Source: Hyphomicrobium sp.
Lineage (GTDB): Bacteria; Pseudomonadota; Alphaproteobacteria; Rhizobiales; Hyphomicrobiaceae
Direction: 5' to 3'
DNA length: 21,437 nt
Assembly (NCBI GenBank): GCA_025927515.1
Contig: JAICLG010000008.1
Coordinates: forward strand, 1-21,437
Shown here: piece after piece, positions 1 through 7,825 of the stretch
Position numbering within the stretch: the stretch's first letter is position 1
Layout of the letters: every line of letters begins with the position of its first letter
The notes under the pieces: model-generated
The model's database searches: none
Told to the model about the DNA's origin: nothing
What the model saw: the letters and a program-made list of their open reading frames with translations, nothing else
Translations under genes and position numbers: made by a program

Positions 1-153
1 GCGATAATGCCGCCCCCATTGATCTTCGAGCACTTCGTGCAAGACGGCGTCGCCCAGCCGGCCAATCTCGGGCCCGACGGGCTTCATATTCCGGAGCACA
101 AAGTACTCGCGGTATGTCTGGCCATACACTCTGAAGTCACACGGCATCTTCAT
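1..153 (-). CDS. Unrecognised protein, N-terminal part (runs off the window start)
   Basis: The minus strand is open from an ATG at 153 to the window edge, giving 51 residues that begin MKMPCDFRVYGQTYREYF and end DQWGRHYR. An in-frame TGA lies two codons upstream (157-159), so the start must be the ATG at 153, the GTG at 156 or the ATG at 147. Third codon positions are mostly G or C, which supports real coding. No clear Shine-Dalgarno sequence precedes the start. I recognise no domain or motif in this fragment and cannot assign a function. It is transcribed away from the glycosyltransferase at 515. Confidence 0.45.
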   Translation of the reverse strand, partial: MKMPCDFRVYGQTYREYFVLRNMKPVGPEIGRLGDAVLHEVLEDQWGRHYR

Positions 154-514
154 CACTCAAACTGAAGCGAGGAGGACGAAGGTGATGAGTGGATTTGCAT
201 AGCGGACGCCATAAGCCATCTCCGATCGGGATGGGGCCGTCCCCTATGAGCATTCGCACGCCGGTCGTCCAGCGACGGGTTTCAGTCTACGCTGACTCTA
301 GATTTGGGAAACCTCTGTCTGCTTTCAACCCCGCAGAAATGATGCCACTGGCCGCAGCAAGGCGACGGAAATTTTCCCCGTTTTTTTTGCAACGCACACG
401 AAGCTTATCCGCGTGACAGCCTCGCGCACGTTTGCGGTCCTAATCCTCATCTAGGAGCGCCTTTCAGCACGCGAATCCGCCTGGCGCCGACCTATTCGAC
501 CGCCGGAGGAAGAT
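154..514. other. Intergenic region of about 360 bp, no convincing gene
   Basis: This stretch separates the divergent partial gene and the TPR-glycosyltransferase. A plus-strand open frame from a GTG at 189 to 416 is present, but its composition is low-complexity Arg/Ser/Pro with no recognisable motif, so I do not call it. An AGGAGG-like sequence at 171-176 precedes only a five-codon frame (ATG at 185). A run of eight T at 381-388 is not preceded by a GC-rich hairpin and is not a convincing terminator. The promoters of both flanking genes should lie here, but no good -35/-10 pair stands out. Confidence 0.5.
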
Positions 515-1942
515 ATGCCGCCGCTTCTGGAAACGTCCGCTCAATCCACGCGCGAATTCGAGAACGCGGACGCCGGTACGTCCGCACCGCCGCAATCGAT
601 TCCCGCTCCGTCGGCCGATGCATCCGCCGACGAGCTTTTGCAGCTCGGCCTGCAGAACGCCAAAACGGGTCAGCTCAACGCCGCGGCAGACCTGCTCGCC
701 CGGTCGATAATGAAGAACCCGCTTTCGGCGGACGCACACGACGTCCTGGCGACCGTCATGCTTGCCCTCGACAATGTCGAGTTCGCCTGCAAGGCCAAAG
801 CCAAGGCTATCAGCCTCGGCTATAATTCGCCCGCCGATTGGGAGTTGCTGGGCGACATGTTCGTTGCCCTTGGACAGCCCGACGATGCGGCACAGGCCTT
901 CGGAACGGCCCTGGTCCTTGAGCCCAGTTCAACGCAATTGGAACGCAAGCTTCGCATCGCAGCGGAAGCCTCGAGCTTCGCCGCCACAAATCGCAACGAC
1001 ACGATACCCGGCATGCCGAACCTCGCGGATCTGGCGTTGGCCGATGAACAAAAAGCCTCAGGTGAGATTCCGGCCGCCTGGCGCCGCGTCAATCTGATCA
1101 CCATCGAACCGGCCAACGATCCGCACACGGCGGCATTCGCCGACCTGTCGTCAGCCTTCGAGACGGCGCTTCGATCGCTCGACATCACCGTGCACGTCCG
1201 CAAGAACGAGGTCGGCCTCGAGGGCGTCAACCTGTTGTTCGGCGGTCATCTCATCGGCTCGCAGGAAAGCGCCGACCGCATTCCGAATAACACTGTCATC
1301 GTAAACCTTGAGCAGCTGCGCGGATTCAACATCGGCGCACGCCCGGTCTACACGAGTCTGCTCCGCCGTTTGGCCGTTTGGGACTACAGCCCGCGCAATA
1401 TCGAGCAGATCAAAACCTTGATGCGCAATCCGCACGTCAGTCATTTCGGCATCGGCTACACGCCGGAGATGACCCGCCGACAGACAGCGCCGCAAACGAC
1501 CGACGTCCTCTTTTACGGCAGTCTCAACGATCGTCGCGCCGCGATCCTGCAGGGCCTGCGCCGGGCCGGACTCAATGTGAAACACCTCTTCAGCGTCTAC
1601 GGTGAAGAACGCGATGCCGCCATCGCCGGCGCCAAGATCGTGCTCAACATGCACTACTACGAGGATAGTATCCACGAGATCGTTCGCACGTCTTATCTCC
1701 TCGCCAACGGCAAAGCCGTCGTCAGCGAATGCGGCCCGGACACCGAAATCGAAGATGACATTCGCGATGCCCTCGTAGCAGTTCCTTACAAGGATATCGT
1801 CGAGAATTGCGTAGCTTTGATCGGCGACGAACCGCGGCGGCAAGCTATGGAAAAGAAAGCCTTCGAGATATTTGCGAAGCGCGATCAGGCCGCCATGCTG
1901 CGCAATGCCATTGCCGCGACCACGCTTCCTGCGATCGGATGA
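515..1942 (+). CDS. TPR-repeat glycosyltransferase (family 1-like C-terminal domain)
   Basis: This is a 475-residue cytoplasmic protein with two parts. Residues about 38-150 form helical TPR-type repeats, with A/L/G spacing as in LLQLGLQNAKTGQLNAAADL and WELLGDMFVALGQPDDAAQA. Residues about 190-470 resemble a GT-B glycosyltransferase of the Glyco_trans_1_2 type: VLFYGSLNDRRAAIL at 331-345, then AKIVLNMHYYEDSIHEIVR near 373-391 and the loop LANGKAVVSE at 396-405. No signal peptide or membrane segment is seen. The start is the ATG at 515 because GGAGGA lies at 505-510. It faces a convergent epimerase-methyltransferase-glycosyltransferase operon four bases beyond its stop, which suggests a role in surface glycan assembly. 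The sugar donor and acceptor cannot be told from sequence. Confidence 0.8.
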   Translation: MPPLLETSAQSTREFENADAGTSAPPQSIPAPSADASADELLQLGLQNAKTGQLNAAADLLARSIMKNPLSADAHDVLATVMLALDNVEFACKAKAKAISLGYNSPADWELLGDMFVALGQPDDAAQAFGTALVLEPSSTQLERKLRIAAEASSFAATNRNDTIPGMPNLADLALADEQKASGEIPAAWRRVNLITIEPANDPHTAAFADLSSAFETALRSLDITVHVRKNEVGLEGVNLLFGGHLIGSQESADRIPNNTVIVNLEQLRGFNIGARPVYTSLLRRLAVWDYSPRNIEQIKTLMRNPHVSHFGIGYTPEMTRRQTAPQTTDVLFYGSLNDRRAAILQGLRRAGLNVKHLFSVYGEERDAAIAGAKIVLNMHYYEDSIHEIVRTSYLLANGKAVVSECGPDTEIEDDIRDALVAVPYKDIVENCVALIGDEPRRQAMEKKAFEIFAKRDQAAMLRNAIAATTLPAIG

Positions 1943-1946
1943 TCTG

Positions 1947-2723
1947 TTACGCCGCGTCTTTCAACACGCTGCTGTGCGACGTGAGTTTCGACCAGCGCCG
2001 ATCCAGCTCCGCGATGTCAGCCTGATGCTGCGCCCCGAACCCGTTCTTGACGTCGAACGTATCGCGGCGATCTGAAATCTGCAGCTTTCGCGCTTTGAAG
2101 GCATTACACCACGGGCTGAATCCGTACCAACGGATCGATCCCAGGTCGCGGCTGCCGTTGCACTGACGCGGCAGCTGCGATACGTGGCGGCCCGGCGTAT
2201 ACGCGCCAATCGCATAACGGTGATAGACGCGGCTGCGCGTCGGAAACGTCAGCCCCGGAATGGCAAGAGTCTTGAAGTCGATTTCGTTTTCCCAGATTCC
2301 CGATGCCTTTTGCTCGACGAGCGGCTTCGACGGATCGGGTTCAATGTTGGGGTGGATATCGACCATCACCGCGCCTGGCAGGCGCACGCCCGTCAGGTCG
2401 TGCTGAACGAGCAGCCGCTCCATCTTCTCCAACCCCGGTGCAACAAAAAATTCCGTCGTGTTGAGCGCCAGCTTCCAGGCACCGGGGAAACGCGATTCAT
2501 GCTTCATCACTTCGAAGTCGCACATGATCGCCGCGAATGATGCATTCTCGGACGGCACGACTTCCCAATGCGGCACGAGTTCCTTACAGATCTCGACAGA
2601 GTTATCCGTCGATGCGTAGTCGATCAGAACGCCATGATCGAAAATTTCGCGATGATGCTTCAGCCACCAGGGCAGCAGGTAAGCCTCATTGAAGAAGTGC
2701 GAAATGACCACCCTCTGGACCAT
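1947..2723 (-). CDS. Glycosyltransferase family 2-like protein
   Basis: The protein has 258 residues and opens with a Rossmann-like GT-A half: VVISHFFNEAYLLPWWLKHH near residues 5-24, then VLIDYASTDNSVEICKEL near 32-49. This is the pattern of the Glyco_tranf_2_4 group, where the N-E and D-x-S-x-D motifs bind the nucleotide sugar. No membrane segment is visible. It is the last gene of a minus-strand operon. Its ATG at 2723 lies six bases after the stop of the methyltransferase, so translation is probably coupled. It likely transfers a sugar to a surface polysaccharide or a lipid-linked precursor; the specificity is not visible. The fold assignment is fairly sure, the substrate is unknown. Confidence 0.75.
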   Translation of the reverse strand: MVQRVVISHFFNEAYLLPWWLKHHREIFDHGVLIDYASTDNSVEICKELVPHWEVVPSENASFAAIMCDFEVMKHESRFPGAWKLALNTTEFFVAPGLEKMERLLVQHDLTGVRLPGAVMVDIHPNIEPDPSKPLVEQKASGIWENEIDFKTLAIPGLTFPTRSRVYHRYAIGAYTPGRHVSQLPRQCNGSRDLGSIRWYGFSPWCNAFKARKLQISDRRDTFDVKNGFGAQHQADIAELDRRWSKLTSHSSVLKDAA

Positions 2724-2729
2724 CGTGCG

Positions 2730-3974
2730 TCACCCGATCTCGACGAGCTGCGGAAAATACATGACAAACTTCGGTTCTGCCGATCCATTGAGCGCTCGGA
2801 TCTTGCGCATCAACTCCTCCGCGAAATTCCACGCCCCGATCAGGAACGTCGTATCGGACGAGACGCCCGCCGCCTTCTGAAGCGGCTCGATTTTGTGGCC
2901 CGTGCCCGGCACGACCAAGCCAACCTTGAGCGCTGCTTCGTCGATGTACATGTCCGGATTGATGCCCGCCGCCCGGACGAACGTCAGCGCCTTGGCTGCA
3001 ACCCCGACAAGCGCCACCCGCCGCCCGGCGGCCTGATGATCGGCAACGAGCGCCGCTGCTGATCGCATTGCCTTCTTCGCACCTTCGGAGAAAGTTGCGT
3101 AAGCCGCGAGCGCATCGGCGCTTGACAAGGATGGCTTTAGGAACGGCGGCGACGGCTCCGGCCAATCGACCGCAAACGGTGCTCCGCCGTCGAACGGCAG
3201 GGACACAGTATCGTCTTCCGCGCGCCGGATGAAAAACATCGCGCTTGTTCCGTGCACCGAGACGAGACGCGTCGCGTCAACGCGCAAGTCGCACGCGGCA
3301 GCAAGCCGCGTCATGGACGCGACAGTGAAGAAAGAATAGTGCTCGTGATAGACGGTATCGAACTCGCCATTCGCGATCATCAACGCCTGGCTCGTCTGAA
3401 TGACGGCAATGCCACCCGGAGCCAGACACGCGCGCACGCCGCGCATGAAGGCAGCGGGGTTCGGCGTATGCGCCGCGACGTTCATCGCGACGATGACATC
3501 CACCGGCCCTTCCGGACGCACCTCCGGGAAAAATCCGGTCAGTACCTTTCGGCCTGCCTCCGTCGCAATACGATTGAGATTCTCAGCCGGATCCACACCG
3601 ATGGCATCGAAGCCGCGAGATTCGAGCGCCGCGAGCAGACTGCCGTCGTTCGATGCAATTTCCAGAACGCGCGCGCCGCGACGGCTCCCGGCCGCAAGCG
3701 CGTCCGCGAACCATTCAAAATACGCTTTCAGCGTGCCGCTCGTGCCGCTCGCATAGAGATAATGTTTGAACAGCCGCGCCGGATCGACGAAGTGCGTCAG
3801 CTGCCCGTGCGTACACGCCGGACAGACGCTGAGTCCGAGCGGGAAGGCCTCATACGGTTCGCTCGCATCTTTCAGGAGAAGATTTGCGGGCGGCTGAACG
3901 TCGAGATCGAGCAGCGGCGTGACCGTCGCATCGCAAACGACGCACGTTTTCTGGGGAGCGCAGGCCGCAGTCAT
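2730..3974 (-). CDS. Class I SAM-dependent C-methyltransferase, sugar type
   Basis: This 414-residue protein has the three-part layout of nucleotide-sugar C-methyltransferases (Methyltransf_13 / SAM core / Methyltransf_14). The N-terminal zinc-type module has CVVC at 11-14 and CPAC at 51-54. The SAM-binding loop is VLEIASNDGSLL at 103-114, with the acidic end of strand two in AIGVDPAENL at about 124-133. A C-terminal Rossmann-like half follows (GVAAKALTFVRAAGI and YIDEAALKVG). I chose the ATG at 3974 because it overlaps the upstream epimerase stop as ATGA, giving a length usual for the family; a longer frame from 4022 would add 16 residues inside the neighbour. With the epimerase and glycosyltransferase it probably makes and uses a branched or methylated deoxysugar. 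The substrate is inferred from the family only. Confidence 0.82.
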   Translation of the reverse strand: MTAACAPQKTCVVCDATVTPLLDLDVQPPANLLLKDASEPYEAFPLGLSVCPACTHGQLTHFVDPARLFKHYLYASGTSGTLKAYFEWFADALAAGSRRGARVLEIASNDGSLLAALESRGFDAIGVDPAENLNRIATEAGRKVLTGFFPEVRPEGPVDVIVAMNVAAHTPNPAAFMRGVRACLAPGGIAVIQTSQALMIANGEFDTVYHEHYSFFTVASMTRLAAACDLRVDATRLVSVHGTSAMFFIRRAEDDTVSLPFDGGAPFAVDWPEPSPPFLKPSLSSADALAAYATFSEGAKKAMRSAAALVADHQAAGRRVALVGVAAKALTFVRAAGINPDMYIDEAALKVGLVVPGTGHKIEPLQKAAGVSSDTTFLIGAWNFAEELMRKIRALNGSAEPKFVMYFPQLVEIG

Positions 3975-4861
3975 GACGCCGCTTTGAGGAGAGGCCGGTA
4001 TGCCTCGCGAAACCGGGCGCATCGTTCAGCTATGGAAATCTCTGCAGCCGCGCCGCAAAGGCTCTGGATCTTATTGCAGTTCATTCGGAATGAGTACGTC
4101 GTCGAATTGCCCTTGTCGACGACCGGCACACCGTGAAAGGCCGCAATCCTGTCGGCAAGCTCGCCGATGCTGATATTGAGCGAGCCCGTATTGAGAATAG
4201 GCGGCAGGTCCGCGTTGAGTTCGACCAGCTTGAGCACATAGTGAGCAAGATCTTCGAGGAACAACAGATTCCGGTGCGAATGCCGATTGCTCACCTGAAC
4301 ATAGCCATCGCGCATCGCCGCCAGGTTCATCGCATTGAAGACAAGCTCGGCGCGAAGTTGCGGACTAGCTCCGCAGACCGTCCCAAGCCTTAAGCCCGTG
4401 ATCGCGTTGGCGAAGCAGCGGGCAAGCGCATCGATCGAAATTTTAGAGCAATCGTAGGGGTTCATCGGATCGAGACGCGTCTCGGATTCGTCAAGCGCCG
4501 GCGGCACGGCCTCGCCCTCGGAAAGCACCGAATAAACACTCGCCGTGCTTGCGTAAATCAGACGCGCATTGATGGGCTTCCGGCGCGCAAAATGTAGAAG
4601 ATCGAGACAGTTGTTCGCCAGCGCCCCATCCGGATCGCGAAGCGACATCGGAACGCTCGAATGACCTGCGAACCATAGAATGACGCTGAAGTCAGCGAGA
4701 TCCGCGATGGTCAGTTCCTGATACCGGCAGCGCATCGCATTCTCGACGCCTGCCAAACGCTCGACGTTTTGGTCGCAGACGACGACGTCGAGACCGGATC
4801 GAATGAGGACCGGACGCAGGTAAGCACCGACATATCCGTGCCCGATCAAGAGGATTTTCAT
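3971..4861 (-). CDS. NAD-dependent epimerase/dehydratase (extended SDR)
   Basis: The protein has 296 residues and the features of an extended short-chain dehydrogenase acting on nucleotide sugars. A glycine-rich NAD site, GHGYVG, lies at residues 7-12. The catalytic Tyr and Lys are Y136 and K140 in NPYDCSK, and STASVY at 105-110 gives the usual upstream Ser/Thr. A substrate-binding C-terminal part follows (NRHSHRNLLFLEDLAHYVLK). It is the first gene of the minus-strand operon and its TGA overlaps the methyltransferase ATG by four bases. No strong Shine-Dalgarno is seen ahead of the ATG at 4861. It may supply a 4-keto or epimerised sugar nucleotide for the methyltransferase; the exact reaction cannot be read from sequence. 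Confidence 0.82.
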   Translation of the reverse strand: MKILLIGHGYVGAYLRPVLIRSGLDVVVCDQNVERLAGVENAMRCRYQELTIADLADFSVILWFAGHSSVPMSLRDPDGALANNCLDLLHFARRKPINARLIYASTASVYSVLSEGEAVPPALDESETRLDPMNPYDCSKISIDALARCFANAITGLRLGTVCGASPQLRAELVFNAMNLAAMRDGYVQVSNRHSHRNLLFLEDLAHYVLKLVELNADLPPILNTGSLNISIGELADRIAAFHGVPVVDKGNSTTYSFRMNCNKIQSLCGAAAEISIAERCARFREAYRPLLKAAS

Positions 4862-4995
4862 CGCCGGTCCCGGACGAAGGTGAATGATCGCTGGACTGTT
4901 TCAGCTTCGCCTTGCATGTGGCTGGAGCCGGGGCGCGACCGCCTCAGCTTGGCAAATCGATCTGGGCGTTGAAGGGCTTAAGACTCGGCCGCAGC

Positions 4996-5024
4996 TTGAC
5001 AGCCAGCCGAAACCCAAGCACGTC
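4996..5024 (+). promoter_or_regulatory. Possible promoter for the RNase D gene (-35 TTGACA)
   Basis: A consensus -35 hexamer TTGACA lies at 4996-5001, about 70 bp ahead of the chosen start. The sequence 17 bp downstream (CACGTC, 5019-5024) is a poor -10, so the call rests mainly on the -35 element and its place between two divergent genes. Confidence 0.3.
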
Positions 5025-5068
5025 ACGCTCTGATGCCTAAATCCCGCTTGCCGACCGGGGAGCCGCAC

Positions 5069-5689
5069 ATGACCGCGCCAAAAATCAAGTTGCACAAAGG
5101 TGATCTGCCGGCGGGACTGAGCTTCCCCAAAGGCGTCGCCATCGATACCGAAACGCTCGGGCTCAAACCGCACCGCGACCGGCTGTGTCTGGTGCAATTA
5201 TCGGGCGGCGATGGCACCGCGCATCTCGTCAAGTTCGACGGCAAGAGCTACGATGCGCCGCATCTCAAGGCCCTCCTCGCTGATCCAAAGACGCTCAAGA
5301 TCTTCCATTTCGCGCGATTCGACATCGCCGTGCTCGAACACTATCTGGGCGTCACGACAGGACCGATCTACTGCACGAAAATCGCGTCCAAGCTCGCCCG
5401 GACCTATACCGACCGTCATGGACTCAAAGATCTGGTCGGCGAATTTCTGGGGATTGAGCTTTCCAAACAGCAGCAGAGCAGCGACTGGGCCGCTGCGGAA
5501 CTTTCGGACAACCAGCGGGCCTATGCGGCCAACGATGTCCTGCATCTGCACGCCATCCAGGCAAAGCTCGATGAGATGCTGACCAGGGTCGGTCGTCGGG
5601 AACTGGCCCAAATCGCTTTCGAGTTCCTCCCGACGCGCGCCCGGCTCGATCTGATCGGCTTTGAAAACGATGACATATTTGCGCATTAG
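5069..5689 (+). CDS. rnd: Ribonuclease D-like 3'-5' exonuclease
   Basis: This is a DEDDy-family 3'-5' exoribonuclease domain of 206 residues. The four metal-binding acids and the tyrosine are visible: D26 and E28 in AIDTETLGL, D85 in HFARFDIAVL, and Y152 with D156 in YAANDVLHL. The protein lacks the HRDC domains of Escherichia coli RNase D, as is common for the short alphaproteobacterial form, which stands beside the lpt-rpoN genes in related genomes. I chose the ATG at 5069 because GGGGAG at 5057-5062 precedes it by six bases; an upstream ATG at 5033 has no such site. The family trims the 3' ends of structured RNAs such as tRNA precursors. The stop codon sits in the loop of a perfect hairpin (5677-5696). 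Confidence 0.9.
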   Translation: MTAPKIKLHKGDLPAGLSFPKGVAIDTETLGLKPHRDRLCLVQLSGGDGTAHLVKFDGKSYDAPHLKALLADPKTLKIFHFARFDIAVLEHYLGVTTGPIYCTKIASKLARTYTDRHGLKDLVGEFLGIELSKQQQSSDWAAAELSDNQRAYAANDVLHLHAIQAKLDEMLTRVGRRELAQIAFEFLPTRARLDLIGFENDDIFAH

Positions 5690-5696
5690 CGCAAAT
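5677..5696 (+). terminator. Perfect hairpin spanning the RNase D stop codon
   Basis: ATTTGCGC (5677-5684) and GCGCAAAT (5689-5696) form an eight-base-pair stem with the loop ATTA. The TAG stop (5687-5689) lies across the loop and the start of the 3' arm. The stem is followed by G residues and not by a T run, so it is not a classic intrinsic terminator; it could be a 3'-end stabiliser or a weak attenuator between RNase D and the lpt genes. Confidence 0.4.
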
Positions 5697-5819
5697 TGGG
5701 GGTAGGCCGGACACGTCGAGCGGCGAATATGGCGATGGGACCAGGCGATGTCCCAAAGTCTCCCCATTTGCCGCCGACATTGAGTCGACATCTTGGGGGC
5801 AAATTTTTCATGGGCCGCA

Positions 5820-7763
5820 ATGGCTGCCATTTCTGACAGCGTCGAGACGGGCGGCCGTAAACGCGCGTCCCACAAAGAGATCGTGTTTGCCACGGATCGC
5901 ACCGTGAGCCGACGCATCGCGCATCGCCATTCCAGAAACGTACGTCTCTTGAAGATCGCTCTCCCGCTCGTCGCATTGGCGACGCTTGGGGTCTTTGGGC
6001 TTACGGTCTTGAGTGACGCCGGCATGGGTCCGTCGATTCCGAACCTGCAGATTCCGCAGATCGTCGCCGAAAATCTGAAGATGAAAAACCCCCACTACGA
6101 AGGCTTCCAGGCCGACGGAGGCCACTACTGGGTCAAGGCCGAAACGGCGCAGCAGGATTTGAAGTCGCTCAATCTCGTGCACCTCGACGGAATTACCGGC
6201 GATCTAATCGACGTAAAGAAACAGAAGACACATCTCGTCGCGAAACGGGGCTTGTTCGACAACAAGGCGAACATTCTCGAACTCTATGATTCGATTCATG
6301 TGACCGGCGATGGCGGATTGAACGCGAGCCTCACGCACGCCAAAATCAAAACCAAGGAAGGCATCATCACGTCGGATCAACCGTCCACGATCGTGATGGG
6401 TGAAGGCCAGATTACCTCAAACCAGCTGACGATCCGTCAGAAGTCGAAGGAATATACGTTCGTCGACAACGTCAAAGCGCACATCAAACCGAAAGAAACG
6501 ACGGCCTCCTCCGACGATCAGGCAAATGGCAAAGCCCTGCCATTCGGCAAGCCCGGCCAGCCGGTCGACGTGACCTCAAATCGTCTTGACGTTGACGACA
6601 ACAAGAAGACCGCGCTGTTCACCGGCAAGGTTGTCGCGATCCAAGCCGGATCGACGCTTGCGGCACCGGAAATGACCGTCACCTACGAGGGTTCGGTCTC
6701 GCCCCAAAGCGGCGCTTCTCCGAAAAAGCCGCAAGAGCCGGCCGATGCCGGCACAAAAGTGAAGCAGATTTTCGCTCAGGATTCCGTCACCCTGACGCAG
6801 CCGTCGGGGCAAACAGCAACGAGCCGGACCGCAACGTTCGATTCGGCCTCTCGCGTAGCCGTGCTGGAAGGCGACGTGGTGTTGACGCAAGGTGGCGACA
6901 AGAAAGCGGTCGGTGATCGCGCCGAGTACCACGAAGCGGACCAGACGATGATCCTGACCGGTCCCGTCGTCGTCACGCAAGGCGCCAACATCCTGAAAGG
7001 CCGCCGCCTCGTCTACAATCGGGCCACCAATAAGATGCACCTCACCGCCGCCATGGACTCCTCGGCCGGCCGCATCACCGCACACTTCGTAAAGCCGGCG
7101 ACGAAGCCGTCGGCCAAACAATCGGCCTCCGATGAATCCACGGAAGGAATACCATTCGGACAAGCATTCAAGACCGACCCGAACGCGCCCTACGACGTCA
7201 CATCCAACAGGCTCGACGTTGATGACAACGCCAAGACCGCGCTGTTCACGGGCGACGTCGTCACCGTCCAGGGGAAATTTACGATCCGCTCGGCGGAGAT
7301 GACAGCCTACTATACGGGCCGCGCTGGTCTTGAGGCATCGGATGACAAGACGAAGGCCAGCGGCGCTTCGCTGACACACATTCGCGCAAAGAAATCGGTC
7401 TCGATCATCTCGACGGACGGTCAGCAAGCGACGGGCGACTGGGCCGAAGTCAACGTCAAGACGAACATGGCAACCCTTGGCGGCGCCGTCGTGCTCACGC
7501 AAGGCAAGAACGTCGTCCGAGGCACGAAGCTGTTGATCGACATGAACACGGGTGAGGCAACGATCAAGAACGAGCCGACTGAATCGAGCTCCACATCGAT
7601 GATTTCGGCGGGCGATGTTTCAAGCAACGGCCAGATCATCAAAGCCGAAAGGCCAACCGCCGTGTTTTATCCCAACCAGTTTGGAAAAAAGGCTAAAGAA
7701 AAGCTCAAAGAAGAGGCAGACAAGCAGGGAATAGACGGTTGGCAGGTCCGTTCGTCGCCTTGA
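5820..7763 (+). CDS. lptC: LptC fused to two LptA/OstA modules (LPS transport bridge)
   Basis: This 647-residue protein sits where lptC and lptA usually stand as two genes, directly ahead of lptB. Residues 1-41 are a basic cytoplasmic tail (HRHSRNVRLLK) and about 43-66 form one membrane span. About 80-225 match the LptC periplasmic domain. Two OstA/LptA beta-jellyroll modules follow, at about 248-425 and 458-600. Both open with the same block, DVTSNRLDVDD followed by KTALFTG, and both have PFG a few residues upstream. LptC alone is about 190-220 residues and LptA about 170-200, so the length agrees with a triple-module protein. It should anchor in the inner membrane beside LptB2FG and extend a lipopolysaccharide bridge into the periplasm. 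The ATG at 5820 is preferred over a TTG at 5793; neither has a strong Shine-Dalgarno. Whether a separate lptA exists elsewhere cannot be seen. Confidence 0.85.
   Translation: MAAISDSVETGGRKRASHKEIVFATDRTVSRRIAHRHSRNVRLLKIALPLVALATLGVFGLTVLSDAGMGPSIPNLQIPQIVAENLKMKNPHYEGFQADGGHYWVKAETAQQDLKSLNLVHLDGITGDLIDVKKQKTHLVAKRGLFDNKANILELYDSIHVTGDGGLNASLTHAKIKTKEGIITSDQPSTIVMGEGQITSNQLTIRQKSKEYTFVDNVKAHIKPKETTASSDDQANGKALPFGKPGQPVDVTSNRLDVDDNKKTALFTGKVVAIQAGSTLAAPEMTVTYEGSVSPQSGASPKKPQEPADAGTKVKQIFAQDSVTLTQPSGQTATSRTATFDSASRVAVLEGDVVLTQGGDKKAVGDRAEYHEADQTMILTGPVVVTQGANILKGRRLVYNRATNKMHLTAAMDSSAGRITAHFVKPATKPSAKQSASDESTEGIPFGQAFKTDPNAPYDVTSNRLDVDDNAKTALFTGDVVTVQGKFTIRSAEMTAYYTGRAGLEASDDKTKASGASLTHIRAKKSVSIISTDGQQATGDWAEVNVKTNMATLGGAVVLTQGKNVVRGTKLLIDMNTGEATIKNEPTESSSTSMISAGDVSSNGQIIKAERPTAVFYPNQFGKKAKEKLKEEADKQGIDGWQVRSSP
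6561..6645 (+). repeat. Internal repeat, copy 1 (start of first LptA module)
   Basis: The coding sequence here repeats at 7188-7272. Both encode P-V/Y-DVTSNRLDVDDN, then KTALFTG and V-V-x-x-Q. The protein match is close to identical over about 25 residues, while the DNA differs at many third positions, which points to an old duplication held by selection. Confidence 0.8.
7188..7272 (+). repeat. Internal repeat, copy 2 (start of second LptA module)
   Basis: This is the second copy of the block at 6561-6645, at residues 457-484 of the fusion protein. The distance between copies is 627 bp (209 codons), about one full LptA module plus linker. Confidence 0.8.
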
Positions 7764-7825
7764 CCTGTCTACCGACTTCAGACCAATTCCGAATTTTGCG
7801 AGTGTGTTGCGGGGAAAGGCGATAA

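Noticed and set aside
381..388. Run of eight T as a terminator
   Set aside because: No GC-rich inverted repeat precedes it on the plus strand, and no gene ends just upstream on that strand.
189..416. Small plus-strand frame starting at GTG after a GAGGAGG sequence
   Set aside because: Spacing from the purine-rich sequence is too long (about 13 bases), the product is low-complexity, and no motif or signal peptide is seen.
1151..1843. Minus-strand open frame of 230 codons
   Set aside because: It is opposite the well-supported TPR-glycosyltransferase and shows no domain; a shadow frame.
3252..4136. Plus-strand open frame of 294 codons
   Set aside because: It lies opposite the methyltransferase and the end of the epimerase, is dominated by Arg/Asp/His in a pattern typical of antisense GC-rich frames, and has no motif.
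6576..7502. Minus-strand open frame of 308 codons
   Set aside because: It is opposite the LptC-LptA fusion. Its internal similarity simply mirrors the duplicated LptA modules on the plus strand.
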